Translations under genes and position numbers: made by a program
Assembly (NCBI GenBank): GCA_027487575.1
Contig: JAIYDJ010000057.1
Span: forward strand, 1-53,667
DNA length: 53,667 nt
Origin: Rhodobacter sp.
GTDB lineage: Bacteria > Pseudomonadota > Alphaproteobacteria > Rhodobacterales > Rhodobacteraceae
Direction: 5' to 3'
The notes under the pieces: generated by a model
What the model was told of the DNA's origin: nothing
What the model saw: only the letters and a program-made list of their open reading frames with translations
Database searches by the model: none
Shown here: positions 9,737-18,811 of the stretch, one piece after another
How positions within the stretch are numbered: position 1 is the stretch's first letter
Layout of the letters: each line of letters opens with the position of its first letter

Positions 9737-10764
9737 ACCTGTCGGATTTCGATTTCCATCTGCCCGAAGACCTGATCGCGACCCGCCCCGCGCGGCCCCG
9801 CACCGCCGCGCGGCTGCTGGTGGCGGAAGGCGACCGGATCACCGATGCGCGGGTTTCCGATCTTGTCCGCATTTTCCGGCCCGGAGACCGTCTGGTGCTG
9901 AACAACACCCGCGTCATTCCGGCGCGGCTGTTTGGCCGCCGGCAGCGCGGCGAGGCTGTGGCCAAGGTCGAGGTGACCCTTCTGGAACCGGTGCCCGAGG
10001 GGTGGCGTGCGCTGGCCAGACCACTGCGCAAGGTCGCGGTGGGCGAAGTGATCGCCTTTTCCGACGCCCTGTCGGCCACCGTAACGGGGAAAACCGAAAC
10101 CGATCTGACGCTTGCGTTCAATCTGACCGGCGCCGATTTCGACGCGGCGCTGGCGCTGGCGGGCCAGATGCCGCTGCCCCCCTACATCGCCGCCCTGCGC
10201 CCCGCCGACGCGCAGGACGCGACCGACTATCAGACCGTCTTTGCCAAAACGCCCGGCGCGGTCGCCGCCCCCACCGCGAGCCTGCATTTCGATGCCGACC
10301 TTCTGGCCGCACTGGCCGCGTCTGGCGTGCAGTTCACCGAAGTCACCCTGCATGTCGGCGCGGGCACCTTCCTGCCGGTCAAGGTCGAGGATGTGACGAC
10401 GCACCGGATGCATGCCGAGTGGGGTGAGGTGACGCCACAGGCCGCAGCCGAAATCAACGCGACGCGTGCGGCGGGGGGGCGGATCATCCCGGTCGGAACC
10501 ACGGCGCTGCGGCTGATCGAAACGGCGGGTGACAGCGGCCGGGTGGAACCATGGCGCGGGCCGACCGACATCTTCATCTATCCCGGCTACCGGTTCCGGG
10601 TGACGGATGCGCTGATGACCAACTTCCACCTGCCGAAATCGACGCTGCTGATGCTTGTTGCGGCGCTGATGGGACAGGATCGCACAAGGCATGTCTACGA
10701 TCATGCCGTAAGGCAGGGGTACCGGTTCTTTTCCTACGGGGATTCGTCGCTTCTGATTCCCTAG
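9733..10764 (+). CDS. queA: S-adenosylmethionine:tRNA ribosyltransferase-isomerase (QueA)
   Basis: The 343-residue product matches QueA over its full length. QueA transfers and isomerises the ribosyl part of SAM onto preQ1 at the wobble position of GUN tRNAs to give epoxyqueuosine. Typical family stretches are the N-terminus [34 protein letters not shown] near residue 60, [19 protein letters not shown] near 210 and the C-terminal [19 protein letters not shown]. It overlaps the preceding AsmA-like gene by four bases and is followed 100 bases later by an MFS gene on the same strand. Nothing looks unusual. Confidence 0.97.
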   Translation: MNLSDFDFHLPEDLIATRPARPRTAARLLVAEGDRITDARVSDLVRIFRPGDRLVLNNTRVIPARLFGRRQRGEAVAKVEVTLLEPVPEGWRALARPLRKVAVGEVIAFSDALSATVTGKTETDLTLAFNLTGADFDAALALAGQMPLPPYIAALRPADAQDATDYQTVFAKTPGAVAAPTASLHFDADLLAALAASGVQFTEVTLHVGAGTFLPVKVEDVTTHRMHAEWGEVTPQAAAEINATRAAGGRIIPVGTTALRLIETAGDSGRVEPWRGPTDIFIYPGYRFRVTDALMTNFHLPKSTLLMLVAALMGQDRTRHVYDHAVRQGYRFFSYGDSSLLIP

Positions 10765-10864
10765 GCGCGTGCTTGGCGGACTTGACGCGACGACCATGGC
10801 AGGGGGTTCACTCCGCCCGCCCCCGACCAACTTGGACCGAAGTGACAGAACGAGGGATCAGACC

Positions 10865-12088
10865 ATGCTGAAAGTCCTTGCCCAATCCTGGCCGTTGCTG
10901 ATGGGCGTCATGCTGCTGATGGTCGGGAACGGCGTGCAGGGGTCCCTTCTGGGCATCCGCGGAGCAATGGAGGGCTTCACCACCTTCGAGCTGTCCGTCG
11001 TCATGTCGTCCTACTTCCTGGGATTTCTGGGCGGGTCGCGCCTTGCGCCCGAGATGATCCGCCGCGTGGGGCATGTGCGGGTCTTTGCGGCGCTGGGGTC
11101 GCTGATCTCGGCCGTGCTGGTGCTTTATCCGCTGCTGGTGGACTGGCAGGCGTGGTCGGTCATGCGCGTGCTGATCGGCTTCTGCTTTTCGGGGATCTAT
11201 GTCACCTCGGAAAGCTGGCTCAACAACACCGCCACGAACGAGACGCGCGGGCAGGCGCTGTCGGCCTACATGATCGTGCAGATGCTGGGAATCATCGCGA
11301 GTCAGGGGCTGCTGGCCCTGGGCGATCCGGCCGGGTTCGGGCTGTTCATCATCCCGTCGGTGCTGGTGTCGCTGGCCTTCATGCCGCTGCTTCTGGCCGA
11401 CACGCCCGCGCCGACCTTCGACAGCATAAAGGCGATGAGCTTTTCTCGGCTGTTCAAGATATCGCCGCTGGGCTGCATCGGGATGCTGCTGACCGGTGGC
11501 ATCTTTGCGGCGATGTTCGGGATGGCGTCGGTCTGGGGGGCGATGTCGGCGCTGACGGTCGGGCAGATCGCGGCCTTTGTCGCGGCGCTGTATGTGGGCG
11601 GCCTTGCGCTGCAATATCCGATCGGCTGGCTGTCGGACCGGATGGACCGGCGCGCCCTGGTGATGTGGCTTTCCGCGCTGGGGGCCGGGGTGATGGTGCT
11701 GGCCACGGTGATCCGGCTGCCGTTCGAGGCAAATCTTGGGGTGGCCTTGCTGCTGGGGGGCACCATCAACCCGCTTTACTCGTTGCTGATCGCCCATACG
11801 AACGACTTCCTGACCAAGGAAGACATGCCTGCGGCCTCTGCCGGGCTTATCTTTCTGAATGGGTTCGGCGCGATCTTCGGGCCGCTGGTGGCGGGCTGGT
11901 TGATGGGGCTGATCGGGGCCGGAGGGTATTTCCTGATCATGGCGGTCCTGTTCGCGGCGCTTGCGGCCTATGCCGGGTACCGGATGACCCGCCGCGCCGC
12001 GCCCGCCGCCGGAAGCTATGCCGGTCTGACGCCCACGGCGTCCTCGCTGGCGGTCGGGGCTGTGCTGGACATGGACAAGCGCCGGTAG
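10865..12088 (+). CDS. MFS transporter (YcaD-like, 12 helices)
   Basis: The 407-residue product is a 12-helix major facilitator, with LLMGVMLLMVGNGVQGSLLG as helix 1, SSYFLGFLGGSRLAPEMIRR as the motif A-like loop and GFCFSGIYVTSESWLNN in the middle of the N-half. The NxxR-type ESWLNNTATNETRGQAL segment is characteristic of the YcaD/UMF-like group of small MFS proteins; the substrate is unknown. ATG 10865 is chosen because GAGGGA precedes it and because the 32 residues in front (from 10769) are polar and low-complexity, unlike a transporter N-terminus. It lies 100 bases after queA and 35 before the DUF924 gene. No pathway context fixes its substrate. Confidence 0.85.
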   Translation: MLKVLAQSWPLLMGVMLLMVGNGVQGSLLGIRGAMEGFTTFELSVVMSSYFLGFLGGSRLAPEMIRRVGHVRVFAALGSLISAVLVLYPLLVDWQAWSVMRVLIGFCFSGIYVTSESWLNNTATNETRGQALSAYMIVQMLGIIASQGLLALGDPAGFGLFIIPSVLVSLAFMPLLLADTPAPTFDSIKAMSFSRLFKISPLGCIGMLLTGGIFAAMFGMASVWGAMSALTVGQIAAFVAALYVGGLALQYPIGWLSDRMDRRALVMWLSALGAGVMVLATVIRLPFEANLGVALLLGGTINPLYSLLIAHTNDFLTKEDMPAASAGLIFLNGFGAIFGPLVAGWLMGLIGAGGYFLIMAVLFAALAAYAGYRMTRRAAPAAGSYAGLTPTASSLAVGAVLDMDKRR

Positions 12089-12123
12089 AACCGGCACGAT
12101 CAATGTAGCTGAAGGAGGAACTG

Positions 12124-12708
12124 ATGGCAGACCCGGTGGAAATCCTGTCCTTCTGGCTGGACGAGGTGGGCCCGGACGGCTGGTATGCCGGGGGGGCCGA
12201 GATGGATCAGATGTGCCGGGCGCGGTTTGCCGAAGTCTGGCAGGCGGCACATGACAACGGCCTGGATCACTGGACCGAAGGCTGCGTCGGCACGCTGGCT
12301 TTTCTGATCGTGACCGATCAGTTGTCGCGCAACATCCACCGGGACACCGCGCTTGCCTTCGCCACCGATGCGCTGGCCCTTGCGGCGGCGCGCAAGGCCA
12401 TTGCAGCCGGCTGGGACCTGCAGGCCCCCGAACCTGAACGGCAGTTCTTCTATCTGCCGTTCGAGCATTCGGAAGATCCCGCCGATCAGGCGCTTGCGGT
12501 CGAATATCTGTCCGAACGCATGTCGGATGCCGAACTGGCCCTGCACGCCCGCGCGCATCAGCGCGTCATTGCCGAATTTGGACGGTTCCCGACACGCAAC
12601 GCCGCCCTTGGCCGGATCAGCACGCCCGAAGAGCAGCGCTATCTTGATAATGGCGGTTATGGCGCGGTTGTCCGCGCCCTGAAAGCCAGCCATGCGGCTG
12701 ATGCATAG
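12124..12708 (+). CDS. DUF924 family protein
   Basis: The 194-residue protein is a helical DUF924 member, recognised by the N-terminal PVEILSFWLDEVGPDGWY, the middle FLIVTDQLSRNIHRDTALAF and the PERQFFYLPFEHSED segment. The family is widespread in proteobacteria, is predicted to have a TPR-like helical fold and has no established function. A strong ribosome site (GAAGGAGG at 12110-12117) precedes ATG 12124. The gene sits between the MFS transporter and lpdA on the same strand, with 73 bases before lpdA that contain a separate palindrome, so lpdA may have its own promoter. Confidence 0.88.
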   Translation: MADPVEILSFWLDEVGPDGWYAGGAEMDQMCRARFAEVWQAAHDNGLDHWTEGCVGTLAFLIVTDQLSRNIHRDTALAFATDALALAAARKAIAAGWDLQAPEPERQFFYLPFEHSEDPADQALAVEYLSERMSDAELALHARAHQRVIAEFGRFPTRNAALGRISTPEEQRYLDNGGYGAVVRALKASHAADA

Positions 12709-12745
12709 GCCCACAGCGCCCGGCTCGTTGCTCGGTCGGGGGGAA

Positions 12746-12763
12746 TAGTTTAAGGGCAAACTA
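12746..12763. promoter_or_regulatory. Perfect palindrome upstream of lpdA, possible operator
   Basis: TAGTTT and AAACTA flank a six-base spacer (AAGGGC), giving perfect six-base arms. It lies between the DUF924 stop and lpdA, 18 bases before ATG 12782 and directly upstream of the GGGGAGGAAAAG ribosome site. The position suits a transcription-factor site controlling lpdA; the binding protein is unknown. Confidence 0.5.
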
Positions 12764-12781
12764 CTTTCCGGGGAGGAAAAG

Positions 12782-14176
12782 ATGGCGGATGACAGTTTCG
12801 ACGTGATCGTGATCGGCGCGGGTCCGGGCGGCTATGTGGCCGCGATCCGGGCCGGTCAGCTTGGCAAGAAAGTCGCGATCATCGAGCGTGAAAATCTGGG
12901 CGGCATCTGTCTGAACTGGGGCTGCATCCCGACCAAGGCGCTGCTGAGATCGGCCGAGGTGTTTCACCTGATGCACCGCGCCAAGGAATTCGGTCTGTCC
13001 GCGGATGCGCTTTCGTTCGATCTGGGCGCGGTGGTTTCGCGGTCACGGGCGGTGGCCAAACAACTGTCGGGCGGCATCGGCCATCTGATGAAGAAGAACA
13101 AGATCACCGTGTTCATGGGCGTCGCCCGCCTGACCAAGCCCGGCGCGGTCGAGGTTAAGACCGACAAGGGGGTGCAGGTCCTTTCCGCCCCGGCGATCAT
13201 CGTGGCCACCGGGGCGCGGGCCCGTGAGTTGCCGGGGCTGGAGGCCGACGGCGATCTGGTCTGGACCTACCGCCATGCGATGGTGCCCAAGCGGATGCCA
13301 AAGCGGCTGCTGGTGATCGGGTCGGGGGCCATCGGCATTGAATTCGCCAGCTTCTTCAATACGATGGGCACCGACACCACGGTCGTCGAGGTGATGGACC
13401 GCGTGTTGCCGGTCGAGGATGCCGAGGTCAGCGCCTTTGCCCGCAAAAGCTTTGTCAAGCAGGGCATGAAGATTCTGGAAAAGACGACGGTGCGGAAGCT
13501 GGACCGCAGCCCCGGCAAGGTGGTTGCGCATCTGGAGTCCAGCGGCACGACGACGACGCAGGAATTCGACACCGTGATTTCCGCTGTAGGCATTGTGGGC
13601 AACACCGAGGACCTGGGTCTGGAGGCGCTTGGGGTCAAGATCGACCGCACGCATGTGGTGACCGATGAATTCTGCCGCACCGGCGTCGAGGGGCTTTATG
13701 CCATCGGCGATATCGCGGGCGGGCCGTGGCTGGCGCACAAGGCCAGCCATGAAGGCGTGATGGTGGCCGAACTGATCGCGGGCGGCCATCCGCATCCGAT
13801 CAAGCCGAACTCGATTGCCGGTTGCACCTATTGCCATCCGCAGGTCGCCTCTGTCGGCCTGACCGAAGCCCGCGCGAAAGAGGCGGGGCATACGGTGAAG
13901 GTCGGGCGGTTCCCCTTCATCGGCAATGGCAAGGCCATCGCGCTTGGCGAAACCGAAGGCTTCATCAAGACGGTGTTCGACGCGACCACCGGCGAGTTGC
14001 TGGGCGCGCACATGATCGGGGCCGAAGTGACCGAGCTTATTCAGGGCTATGTGATCGGTCGCACGCTGGAAACCACCGAATCCGAATTGATGGAAACGGT
14101 TTTCCCGCACCCGACGCTGTCCGAGATGATGCATGAATCGGTGCTGGACGCTTACGGGCGCGCCCTGCACTTCTAG
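12782..14176 (+). CDS. lpdA: Dihydrolipoyl dehydrogenase (E3)
   Basis: The 464-residue flavoprotein reoxidises dihydrolipoamide on the E2 subunits of 2-oxoacid dehydrogenase complexes and on glycine cleavage H protein, passing electrons to NAD. It has the FAD-binding GAGPGGYVAAIRAGQLG at the N-terminus, the redox disulfide in GGICLNWGCIPTKALL (about residues 41-56), the NAD-binding GSGAIGIEFASFF near 180 and the C-terminal interface with the catalytic His-Glu pair (HPTLSEMMHESVLDA). The GGICLNWGC variant is common in alphaproteobacterial pyruvate dehydrogenase E3. No E1/E2 gene is adjacent. Its 3' end overlaps the convergent HExxH protein gene by four bases. Confidence 0.96.
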   Translation: MADDSFDVIVIGAGPGGYVAAIRAGQLGKKVAIIERENLGGICLNWGCIPTKALLRSAEVFHLMHRAKEFGLSADALSFDLGAVVSRSRAVAKQLSGGIGHLMKKNKITVFMGVARLTKPGAVEVKTDKGVQVLSAPAIIVATGARARELPGLEADGDLVWTYRHAMVPKRMPKRLLVIGSGAIGIEFASFFNTMGTDTTVVEVMDRVLPVEDAEVSAFARKSFVKQGMKILEKTTVRKLDRSPGKVVAHLESSGTTTTQEFDTVISAVGIVGNTEDLGLEALGVKIDRTHVVTDEFCRTGVEGLYAIGDIAGGPWLAHKASHEGVMVAELIAGGHPHPIKPNSIAGCTYCHPQVASVGLTEARAKEAGHTVKVGRFPFIGNGKAIALGETEGFIKTVFDATTGELLGAHMIGAEVTELIQGYVIGRTLETTESELMETVFPHPTLSEMMHESVLDAYGRALHF

Positions 14177-14616
14177 TCGGAACAACTGCCCAGTTGCTGG
14201 GCAAGAATCCGCATCATGACGGCCTCGCGCGGCAGACCTGCCGCGCGCAGGAAGTCGGACTGTACCGAATACGCCTCGCTTTCCAACTGGGCGGTGCAGC
14301 GGGCTTTCGCGGGCGCGCCATTCGCGTACTGGGCGGCGTGGACAAGTTCATGCAGCAGATAGCTTTGGCCGTAGGCGCTGGTCAGATCCAGATCGGGCGC
14401 AAGCTCGATCCGTCCGGAGTCCGGAAAGAACGCCCCGGCCTGCGACCGCAGTGCATCTGCGGCTGGCAACAGCGAAAACCCGATCTGCGGGCAGGGCGGG
14501 GGCAGATATCCCGTCTGATCCGCGATGACATCGTTCAACCTGGCCACCAAGGGACAAAGGTCGTCCGAAGGCGGGCCTGCCATGGTCGCAACGAAAAGGA
14601 CGGCAAGGATCGACAT
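14173..14616 (-). CDS. Secreted HExxH protein, DUF6647-like
   Basis: The 147-residue protein begins with a short hydrophobic signal-like segment (MSILAVLFVATMAG). It carries a zinc-protease-like motif HELVHAAQY at about residues 89-97, with a later Glu-rich helix (QLESEAYSVQSDFL) that could give the third ligand. Four cysteines (C21, C42, C106 and C145 by rough count) could form disulfides in the periplasm. It resembles the DUF6647 family of uncharacterised proteins. Whether it is an active metallopeptidase is not known. The gene is convergent with lpdA, overlapping its stop, and divergent from uvrA, with which it shares a 178-base upstream region. Confidence 0.65.
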   Translation of the reverse strand: MSILAVLFVATMAGPPSDDLCPLVARLNDVIADQTGYLPPPCPQIGFSLLPAADALRSQAGAFFPDSGRIELAPDLDLTSAYGQSYLLHELVHAAQYANGAPAKARCTAQLESEAYSVQSDFLRAAGLPREAVMMRILAQQLGSCSD

Positions 14617-14713
14617 GAAACCGATACTGATACGTCACGGAAATTTTGCAATACTGTCATCAAAAATTTAGCAAATCGTGCAGGTGCGCTTTTGCAGGGC
14701 CGACCAGCGAGCC

Positions 14714-14728
14714 GTTCATCCTTCGTTC
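14714..14728 (+). promoter_or_regulatory. LexA SOS box upstream of uvrA
   Basis: The sequence is GTTC, seven bases (ATCCTTC), GTTC. This direct repeat GTTC-N7-GTTC is the established LexA site of Rhodobacter and other alphaproteobacteria. It lies 66 bases before the uvrA start and next to a plausible promoter, so SOS control of uvrA is expected. Confidence 0.8.
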
Positions 14729-14739
14729 ACTTTTTCCGA

Positions 14740-14768
14740 TTGGAGACTCGCCGCAAACGCCCTATGTG
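14740..14768 (+). promoter_or_regulatory. Candidate sigma-70 promoter of uvrA
   Basis: TTGGAG (14740-14745) and TATGTG (14763-14768) are 17 bases apart, with the LexA box immediately upstream and the uvrA ATG at 14795. The -10 element is imperfect, so this is a candidate only. Confidence 0.4.
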
Positions 14769-14794
14769 TGTCGGGTTGGACGGGGACGTGACAC

Positions 14795-17656
14795 ATGGCC
14801 GAGCAGAAATTCATCGAGGTGCGCGGGGCGCGCGAGCACAATCTGAAAAGCGTGGATGTCGACATTCCGCGCGACCAACTGGTCGTGATCACCGGGCTGT
14901 CCGGGTCGGGCAAATCTTCGCTGGCCTTTGATACGATCTATGCCGAAGGGCAGCGGCGCTATGTCGAAAGCCTTTCGGCCTATGCCCGGCAATTCCTGGA
15001 CATGATGGGCAAGCCGGACGTCGATCACATCTCGGGCCTGTCTCCGGCCATTTCGATCGAACAGAAGACGACGTCGAAGAACCCGCGTTCCACCGTCGGC
15101 ACCGTGACCGAGATCTACGATTACCTGCGCCTCTTGTTCGCCCGCGCGGGTACGCCGTTTTCGCCGGCAACCGGCCTTCCGATCACCGCGATGCAGGTGC
15201 AGGACATGGTCGACGCCGTGATGGCCATGCCCGATGGTGGCCGCCCCTACCTGCTGGCCCCGATCATCCGGGACCGCAAGGGCGAGTACAAGAAGGAATT
15301 CCTGGACCTGCGCAAGCAGGGCTTCCAGCGCGTCAAGGTCAACGGCGTGTTCCACGATCTGGACGAACCGCCCGTGCTGGACAAGAAGTTCCGCCACAAC
15401 ATCGACGTGGTGGTGGACCGGATCGTGGTCAAGGATGGCATCCAGACACGTCTCGCCGACAGTTTCCGCACCGCCCTGAACCTGGCCGACGGCATCGCCG
15501 TCATCGAAACGGCGCCCGCCGAAGGCGACCCCGAACGCATCACCTATTCCGAAAAGTTCGCCTGCCCGGTCAGCGGCTTCACCATCGCCGAAATCGAACC
15601 GCGCCTGTTTTCATTCAACGCGCCCTTCGGGGCCTGTCCGGTGTGCGACGGGTTGGGGATGGAGTTGTTTTTCGACGAACGCCTTGTCGTCCCCGACCAG
15701 AGCCTGACCCTGCTGCAAGGTGCGCTGGCACCTTGGGCCAAGTCGAAATCCCCGTATTTCACCCAGACCATCGAGGCGATTTCCAAGCACTATGCCTTTG
15801 ACAAGAAAGCCAAATGGAAAGACCTGCCCGACCGCGTGAAGGAAGTGTTCCTGCGCGGATCGAACGGCGAAGAGATTGACTTTCGCTATGATGAGGGGGG
15901 CCGCATCTATCAGGTCAAGCGGGTGTTCGAGGGCGTGATCCCCAACATGGAACGCCGCTACCGCGAGACCGACAGCACCTGGAGCCGCGAGGATATGGAG
16001 CGGTTCCAGAACAACCGTCCCTGCGGCGCCTGTGGCGGCTATCGTCTGCGCCCCGAGGCTCTGGCGGTCAAGATTGCCGGGGTGCATGTCGGGCAGGTCG
16101 TCAAGATGTCGATCTTCGAGGCGCATGACTGGATCGACACCGTTCCCGCGGCGCTGACCAACCAGAAGAACGAGATCGCGCGGGCGATCCTCAAGGAAAT
16201 CCGCGAACGGCTGGGCTTTCTGGTGAATGTGGGGCTCAACTACCTGACCCTGTCGCGTGCGGCCGGCACGCTGTCGGGCGGCGAATCGCAGCGCATCCGG
16301 CTGGCCAGCCAGATCGGGTCGGGGTTGACGGGGGTCCTTTACGTGCTGGATGAACCCAGCATCGGCCTGCATCAGCGCGACAATGATCGGCTGCTGACCA
16401 CGCTGAAGCGGCTGCGCGACACCGGCAATTCGGTACTGGTGGTCGAGCATGACAAGGATGCGATCCGCGAGGCGGACTATGTCTTTGACATGGGGCCGGG
16501 GGCGGGGGTGCATGGCGGGCGGGTGGTCAGCCACGGCACCCCGGCGCAGATTGCAGCCGACCCCAACAGCATGACGGGGCAGTACCTGTCGGGCGCGCGC
16601 GAGATTGCGGTGCCGAAAGTGCGCCGCAAGGGATCGGGCAAGAAGATCACCGTCGTCGGGGCTGTGGGCAACAACCTCAAGAACATCACGGTTGATTTTC
16701 CGCTGGGCATGTTCGTCTGCGTGACCGGCGTGTCGGGTGGCGGCAAGTCGACCCTGACCATCGAGACGCTGTTCAAGACCGCCGCCAGCCGGTTGAACGG
16801 CGCGCATGAAACGCCGGCCCCCTGCGAGACGATCCGCGGCTTCGAGCATCTGGACAAGGTGATCGACATCGACCAGCGCGCCATCGGGCGGACGCCACGG
16901 TCGAACCCCGCCACCTATACCGGGGCCTTCACCCCGATCCGCGACTGGTTCGCCGGATTGCCCGAGGCCAAGGCGCGCGGCTATCAACCGGGGCGGTTTT
17001 CGTTCAACGTCAAGGGCGGGCGCTGTGAGGCGTGTCAGGGCGACGGGTTGCTGAAGATCGAGATGAACTTCCTGCCGGATGTCTATGTGACATGCGAGAC
17101 GTGCAAGGGCGCGCGATACAACCGCGAAACGTTGGAAATCAAGTTCAAGAACAAGAGCATCGCTGACGTCCTTGATATGACGTGTGAAGATGCGCAGGAG
17201 TTCTTTCAGGCCGTGCCCGCGATCCGCGAGAAGATGGACGCGCTGTGCCAGGTCGGGCTGGGCTACATCAAGGTCGGTCAGCAGGCGACCACGCTTTCGG
17301 GCGGCGAGGCGCAGCGGGTGAAGCTTTCCAAGGAACTGTCACGCCGTGCCACCGGTCGGACGCTGTATATCCTCGACGAGCCGACGACCGGCCTCCACTT
17401 CGAGGATGTGCGCAAGCTGCTGGAAGTGCTGCATGAACTGGTCGAACAGGGCAACACGGTGGTGGTGATCGAGCACAATCTGGACGTGGTCAAGACCGCC
17501 GATTGGGTGATCGACATCGGCCCCGAGGGCGGGGATGGCGGCGGTGAAGTCATCGGGGTGGGCACACCGGAAGTGATCGCAAAGATCGAAGCGAGCCACA
17601 CCGGACGCTACCTGAAAGACATGCTGAAGCCGCAGCGGCGGGTCGCGGCCGAATAG
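14795..17656 (+). CDS. uvrA: UvrABC excinuclease subunit A
   Basis: This 953-residue protein is the damage-sensing ATPase of nucleotide excision repair; a UvrA dimer loads UvrB on distorted DNA. The order is complete: first Walker [15 protein letters not shown] (about 31-44), a zinc module CPVCDG (near 283), ABC signature [19 protein letters not shown], Walker [13 protein letters not shown], second Walker [16 protein letters not shown], the C-terminal zinc finger CEACQGDG...[10 protein letters not shown], signature [15 protein letters not shown] and Walker [14 protein letters not shown]. Length and motifs are normal. A LexA box upstream shows likely SOS induction, and a strong hairpin follows the stop. 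Confidence 0.98.
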   Translation: MAEQKFIEVRGAREHNLKSVDVDIPRDQLVVITGLSGSGKSSLAFDTIYAEGQRRYVESLSAYARQFLDMMGKPDVDHISGLSPAISIEQKTTSKNPRSTVGTVTEIYDYLRLLFARAGTPFSPATGLPITAMQVQDMVDAVMAMPDGGRPYLLAPIIRDRKGEYKKEFLDLRKQGFQRVKVNGVFHDLDEPPVLDKKFRHNIDVVVDRIVVKDGIQTRLADSFRTALNLADGIAVIETAPAEGDPERITYSEKFACPVSGFTIAEIEPRLFSFNAPFGACPVCDGLGMELFFDERLVVPDQSLTLLQGALAPWAKSKSPYFTQTIEAISKHYAFDKKAKWKDLPDRVKEVFLRGSNGEEIDFRYDEGGRIYQVKRVFEGVIPNMERRYRETDSTWSREDMERFQNNRPCGACGGYRLRPEALAVKIAGVHVGQVVKMSIFEAHDWIDTVPAALTNQKNEIARAILKEIRERLGFLVNVGLNYLTLSRAAGTLSGGESQRIRLASQIGSGLTGVLYVLDEPSIGLHQRDNDRLLTTLKRLRDTGNSVLVVEHDKDAIREADYVFDMGPGAGVHGGRVVSHGTPAQIAADPNSMTGQYLSGAREIAVPKVRRKGSGKKITVVGAVGNNLKNITVDFPLGMFVCVTGVSGGGKSTLTIETLFKTAASRLNGAHETPAPCETIRGFEHLDKVIDIDQRAIGRTPRSNPATYTGAFTPIRDWFAGLPEAKARGYQPGRFSFNVKGGRCEACQGDGLLKIEMNFLPDVYVTCETCKGARYNRETLEIKFKNKSIADVLDMTCEDAQEFFQAVPAIREKMDALCQVGLGYIKVGQQATTLSGGEAQRVKLSKELSRRATGRTLYILDEPTTGLHFEDVRKLLEVLHELVEQGNTVVVIEHNLDVVKTADWVIDIGPEGGDGGGEVIGVGTPEVIAKIEASHTGRYLKDMLKPQRRVAAE

Positions 17657-17660
17657 GGGG

Positions 17661-17696
17661 CGACCTTCGGGGGGCTTCGAGCCCCCTCTCAGGTCG
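17661..17696 (+). terminator. Hairpin terminator after uvrA
   Basis: An inner perfect stem of GGGGGCT/AGCCCCC (17670-17676 with 17680-17686, loop TCG) is enclosed by an outer CGACCT/AGGTCG stem (17661-17666 with 17691-17696). It starts four bases after the uvrA stop. No T-run follows, so it may be a Rho-independent terminator of the T-poor kind common in high-GC genomes or an mRNA-stabilising hairpin. Confidence 0.7.
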
Positions 17697-17775
17697 GCTG
17701 GCGCATCGATATGCCGACTGTGGTATCACCGGAGGGGGGGGCCTCCGGCGGGGATGTTATTGCCGGGATGAAGCC

Positions 17776-17985
17776 TCAGGCCTTCTTCATCGGGCAGGTG
17801 CTGATGCCAAGGATCGAGTAGAGTGGGCAGCTTCCGACGAGGCCGGTGAGGAGCGGCACGATTCCAATCAGTTTGGCGTAGTGCCAGACGCCGGTGCCCT
17901 GATCGAGGAAAAACCAGACGAGCAGGGCCGTACCGGCGAGAACGCGCAACGCGCGATCCGCGGTGCCTTCATTTGTCTTGAACAT
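17776..17985 (-). CDS. DUF2892 (YgaP-like) small membrane protein
   Basis: The 69-residue protein matches the DUF2892 family, with two hydrophobic helices (ALRVLAGTALLVWFFL and LIGIVPLLTGLVGSCPLY) and the conserved GSCPLYSILGISTCP cysteine pair. The domain is also found as the membrane part of the rhodanese YgaP. Its function is not established; links to sulfur or inorganic stress responses are suggested in the family. GGAGA precedes ATG 17985. A TGTGA-N5-TCACA palindrome at 18060-18074 and the Crp/Fnr gene immediately upstream on the same strand suggest that the regulator controls this gene. Confidence 0.88.
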   Translation of the reverse strand: MFKTNEGTADRALRVLAGTALLVWFFLDQGTGVWHYAKLIGIVPLLTGLVGSCPLYSILGISTCPMKKA

Positions 17986-18059
17986 GGGGTGTCTCCTGCT
18001 GAAATCGGCCCGATGGGTCGGGTCATGTGGGCAGGATGGTGTGTGCCGCCCGCCTTGTC

Positions 18060-18074
18060 TGTGATCTGGTCACA
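18060..18074. promoter_or_regulatory. Crp/Fnr-like palindromic site
   Basis: TGTGA, five bases (TCTGG), TCACA: perfect five-base arms. It lies in the 109-base gap between the Crp/Fnr regulator gene and the DUF2892 gene, about 75 bases before the latter's ATG. The half-sites are Crp-type but the spacer is one base shorter than the classical N6. Confidence 0.55.
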
Positions 18075-18094
18075 AAGGCGCGTCGATTTCCCGA

Positions 18095-18742
18095 TCAGTC
18101 AGGCTGGCTGGCCAGATGCCGCAGGGCAGGCGGGTCAAGCAGGGTGACGGTGCCGCGATCAATGCTGACCCAACCCTGTCGAGCGAAGCCTTCAAGCCGC
18201 CGCGACACCACCTCGCGCGCCGATCCGATTCGGGCGGCAAGGTCGGCATGGGTGGCCTGCACCAGCGCGCCCTGCGCGAGATCAAGCAGGGCCGCGGCCA
18301 GACGCTGTTCGATGCGCCCGAAGGCCACGCGTTCCAGAAGGTGGGTCAGGTCGGCCATCCGCGCGCCGAAGGCCTGCATCACGAAGCGGCGAAACCCGGG
18401 TTCCGCGTCGATCAGCGACAGGAACAGCGGCTTGGGGATCAGAACCACCTCGCAGGGCGTCGCGGTGGCGGCCTCGCCGGAATAGGGTTGATCCCCCATC
18501 AGGCCCAGCGTGGTCTGGATGCAGGTCTGCCCCGGCTCGACGACATACAGCAGGATCTCCCTTCCCGACGGCCCGGTCAGCATCACCTCGATCCGCCCTT
18601 TCAGGACGATCACAAAGGCCTGTGCCGGATCGCCGGGGTGAAACAGCAGCGTTCCCGCGGGCAGATGGCGGTGCGGCAGGGCAGCCATTGCCGCGCGGTT
18701 GCTGGCCGACATGTCTAGCGGTTGGAACCACGCACTGCTCAT
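18095..18742 (-). CDS. Crp/Fnr family transcriptional regulator
   Basis: The product (215 residues from ATG 18742) has an N-terminal cyclic-nucleotide-like beta-roll (LPAGTLLFHPGDPAQAFVIV, then GREILLYVVEPGQTC), a dimerisation helix and a C-terminal winged helix (ATHADLAARIGSAREVVSRRL), whose recognition helix keeps the R-E-x-x-S-R pattern of the family. It lacks the cysteine set of an Fe-S FNR. The ligand is unknown. The window offers a palindrome downstream of the gene, ahead of the DUF2892 gene, as a possible target. ATG 18772 would add ten residues; neither start has a strong ribosome site. It lies 39 bases before the downstream end of mmsA on the same strand. Confidence 0.9.
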   Translation of the reverse strand: MSSAWFQPLDMSASNRAAMAALPHRHLPAGTLLFHPGDPAQAFVIVLKGRIEVMLTGPSGREILLYVVEPGQTCIQTTLGLMGDQPYSGEAATATPCEVVLIPKPLFLSLIDAEPGFRRFVMQAFGARMADLTHLLERVAFGRIEQRLAAALLDLAQGALVQATHADLAARIGSAREVVSRRLEGFARQGWVSIDRGTVTLLDPPALRHLASQPD

Positions 18743-18811
18743 GCCCGCAGGATGCGCGGCGCGGGGCGACATGCAAGCGGAAAGGCCGCCCCGTGGGGAC
18801 GGCCCTGCGCC

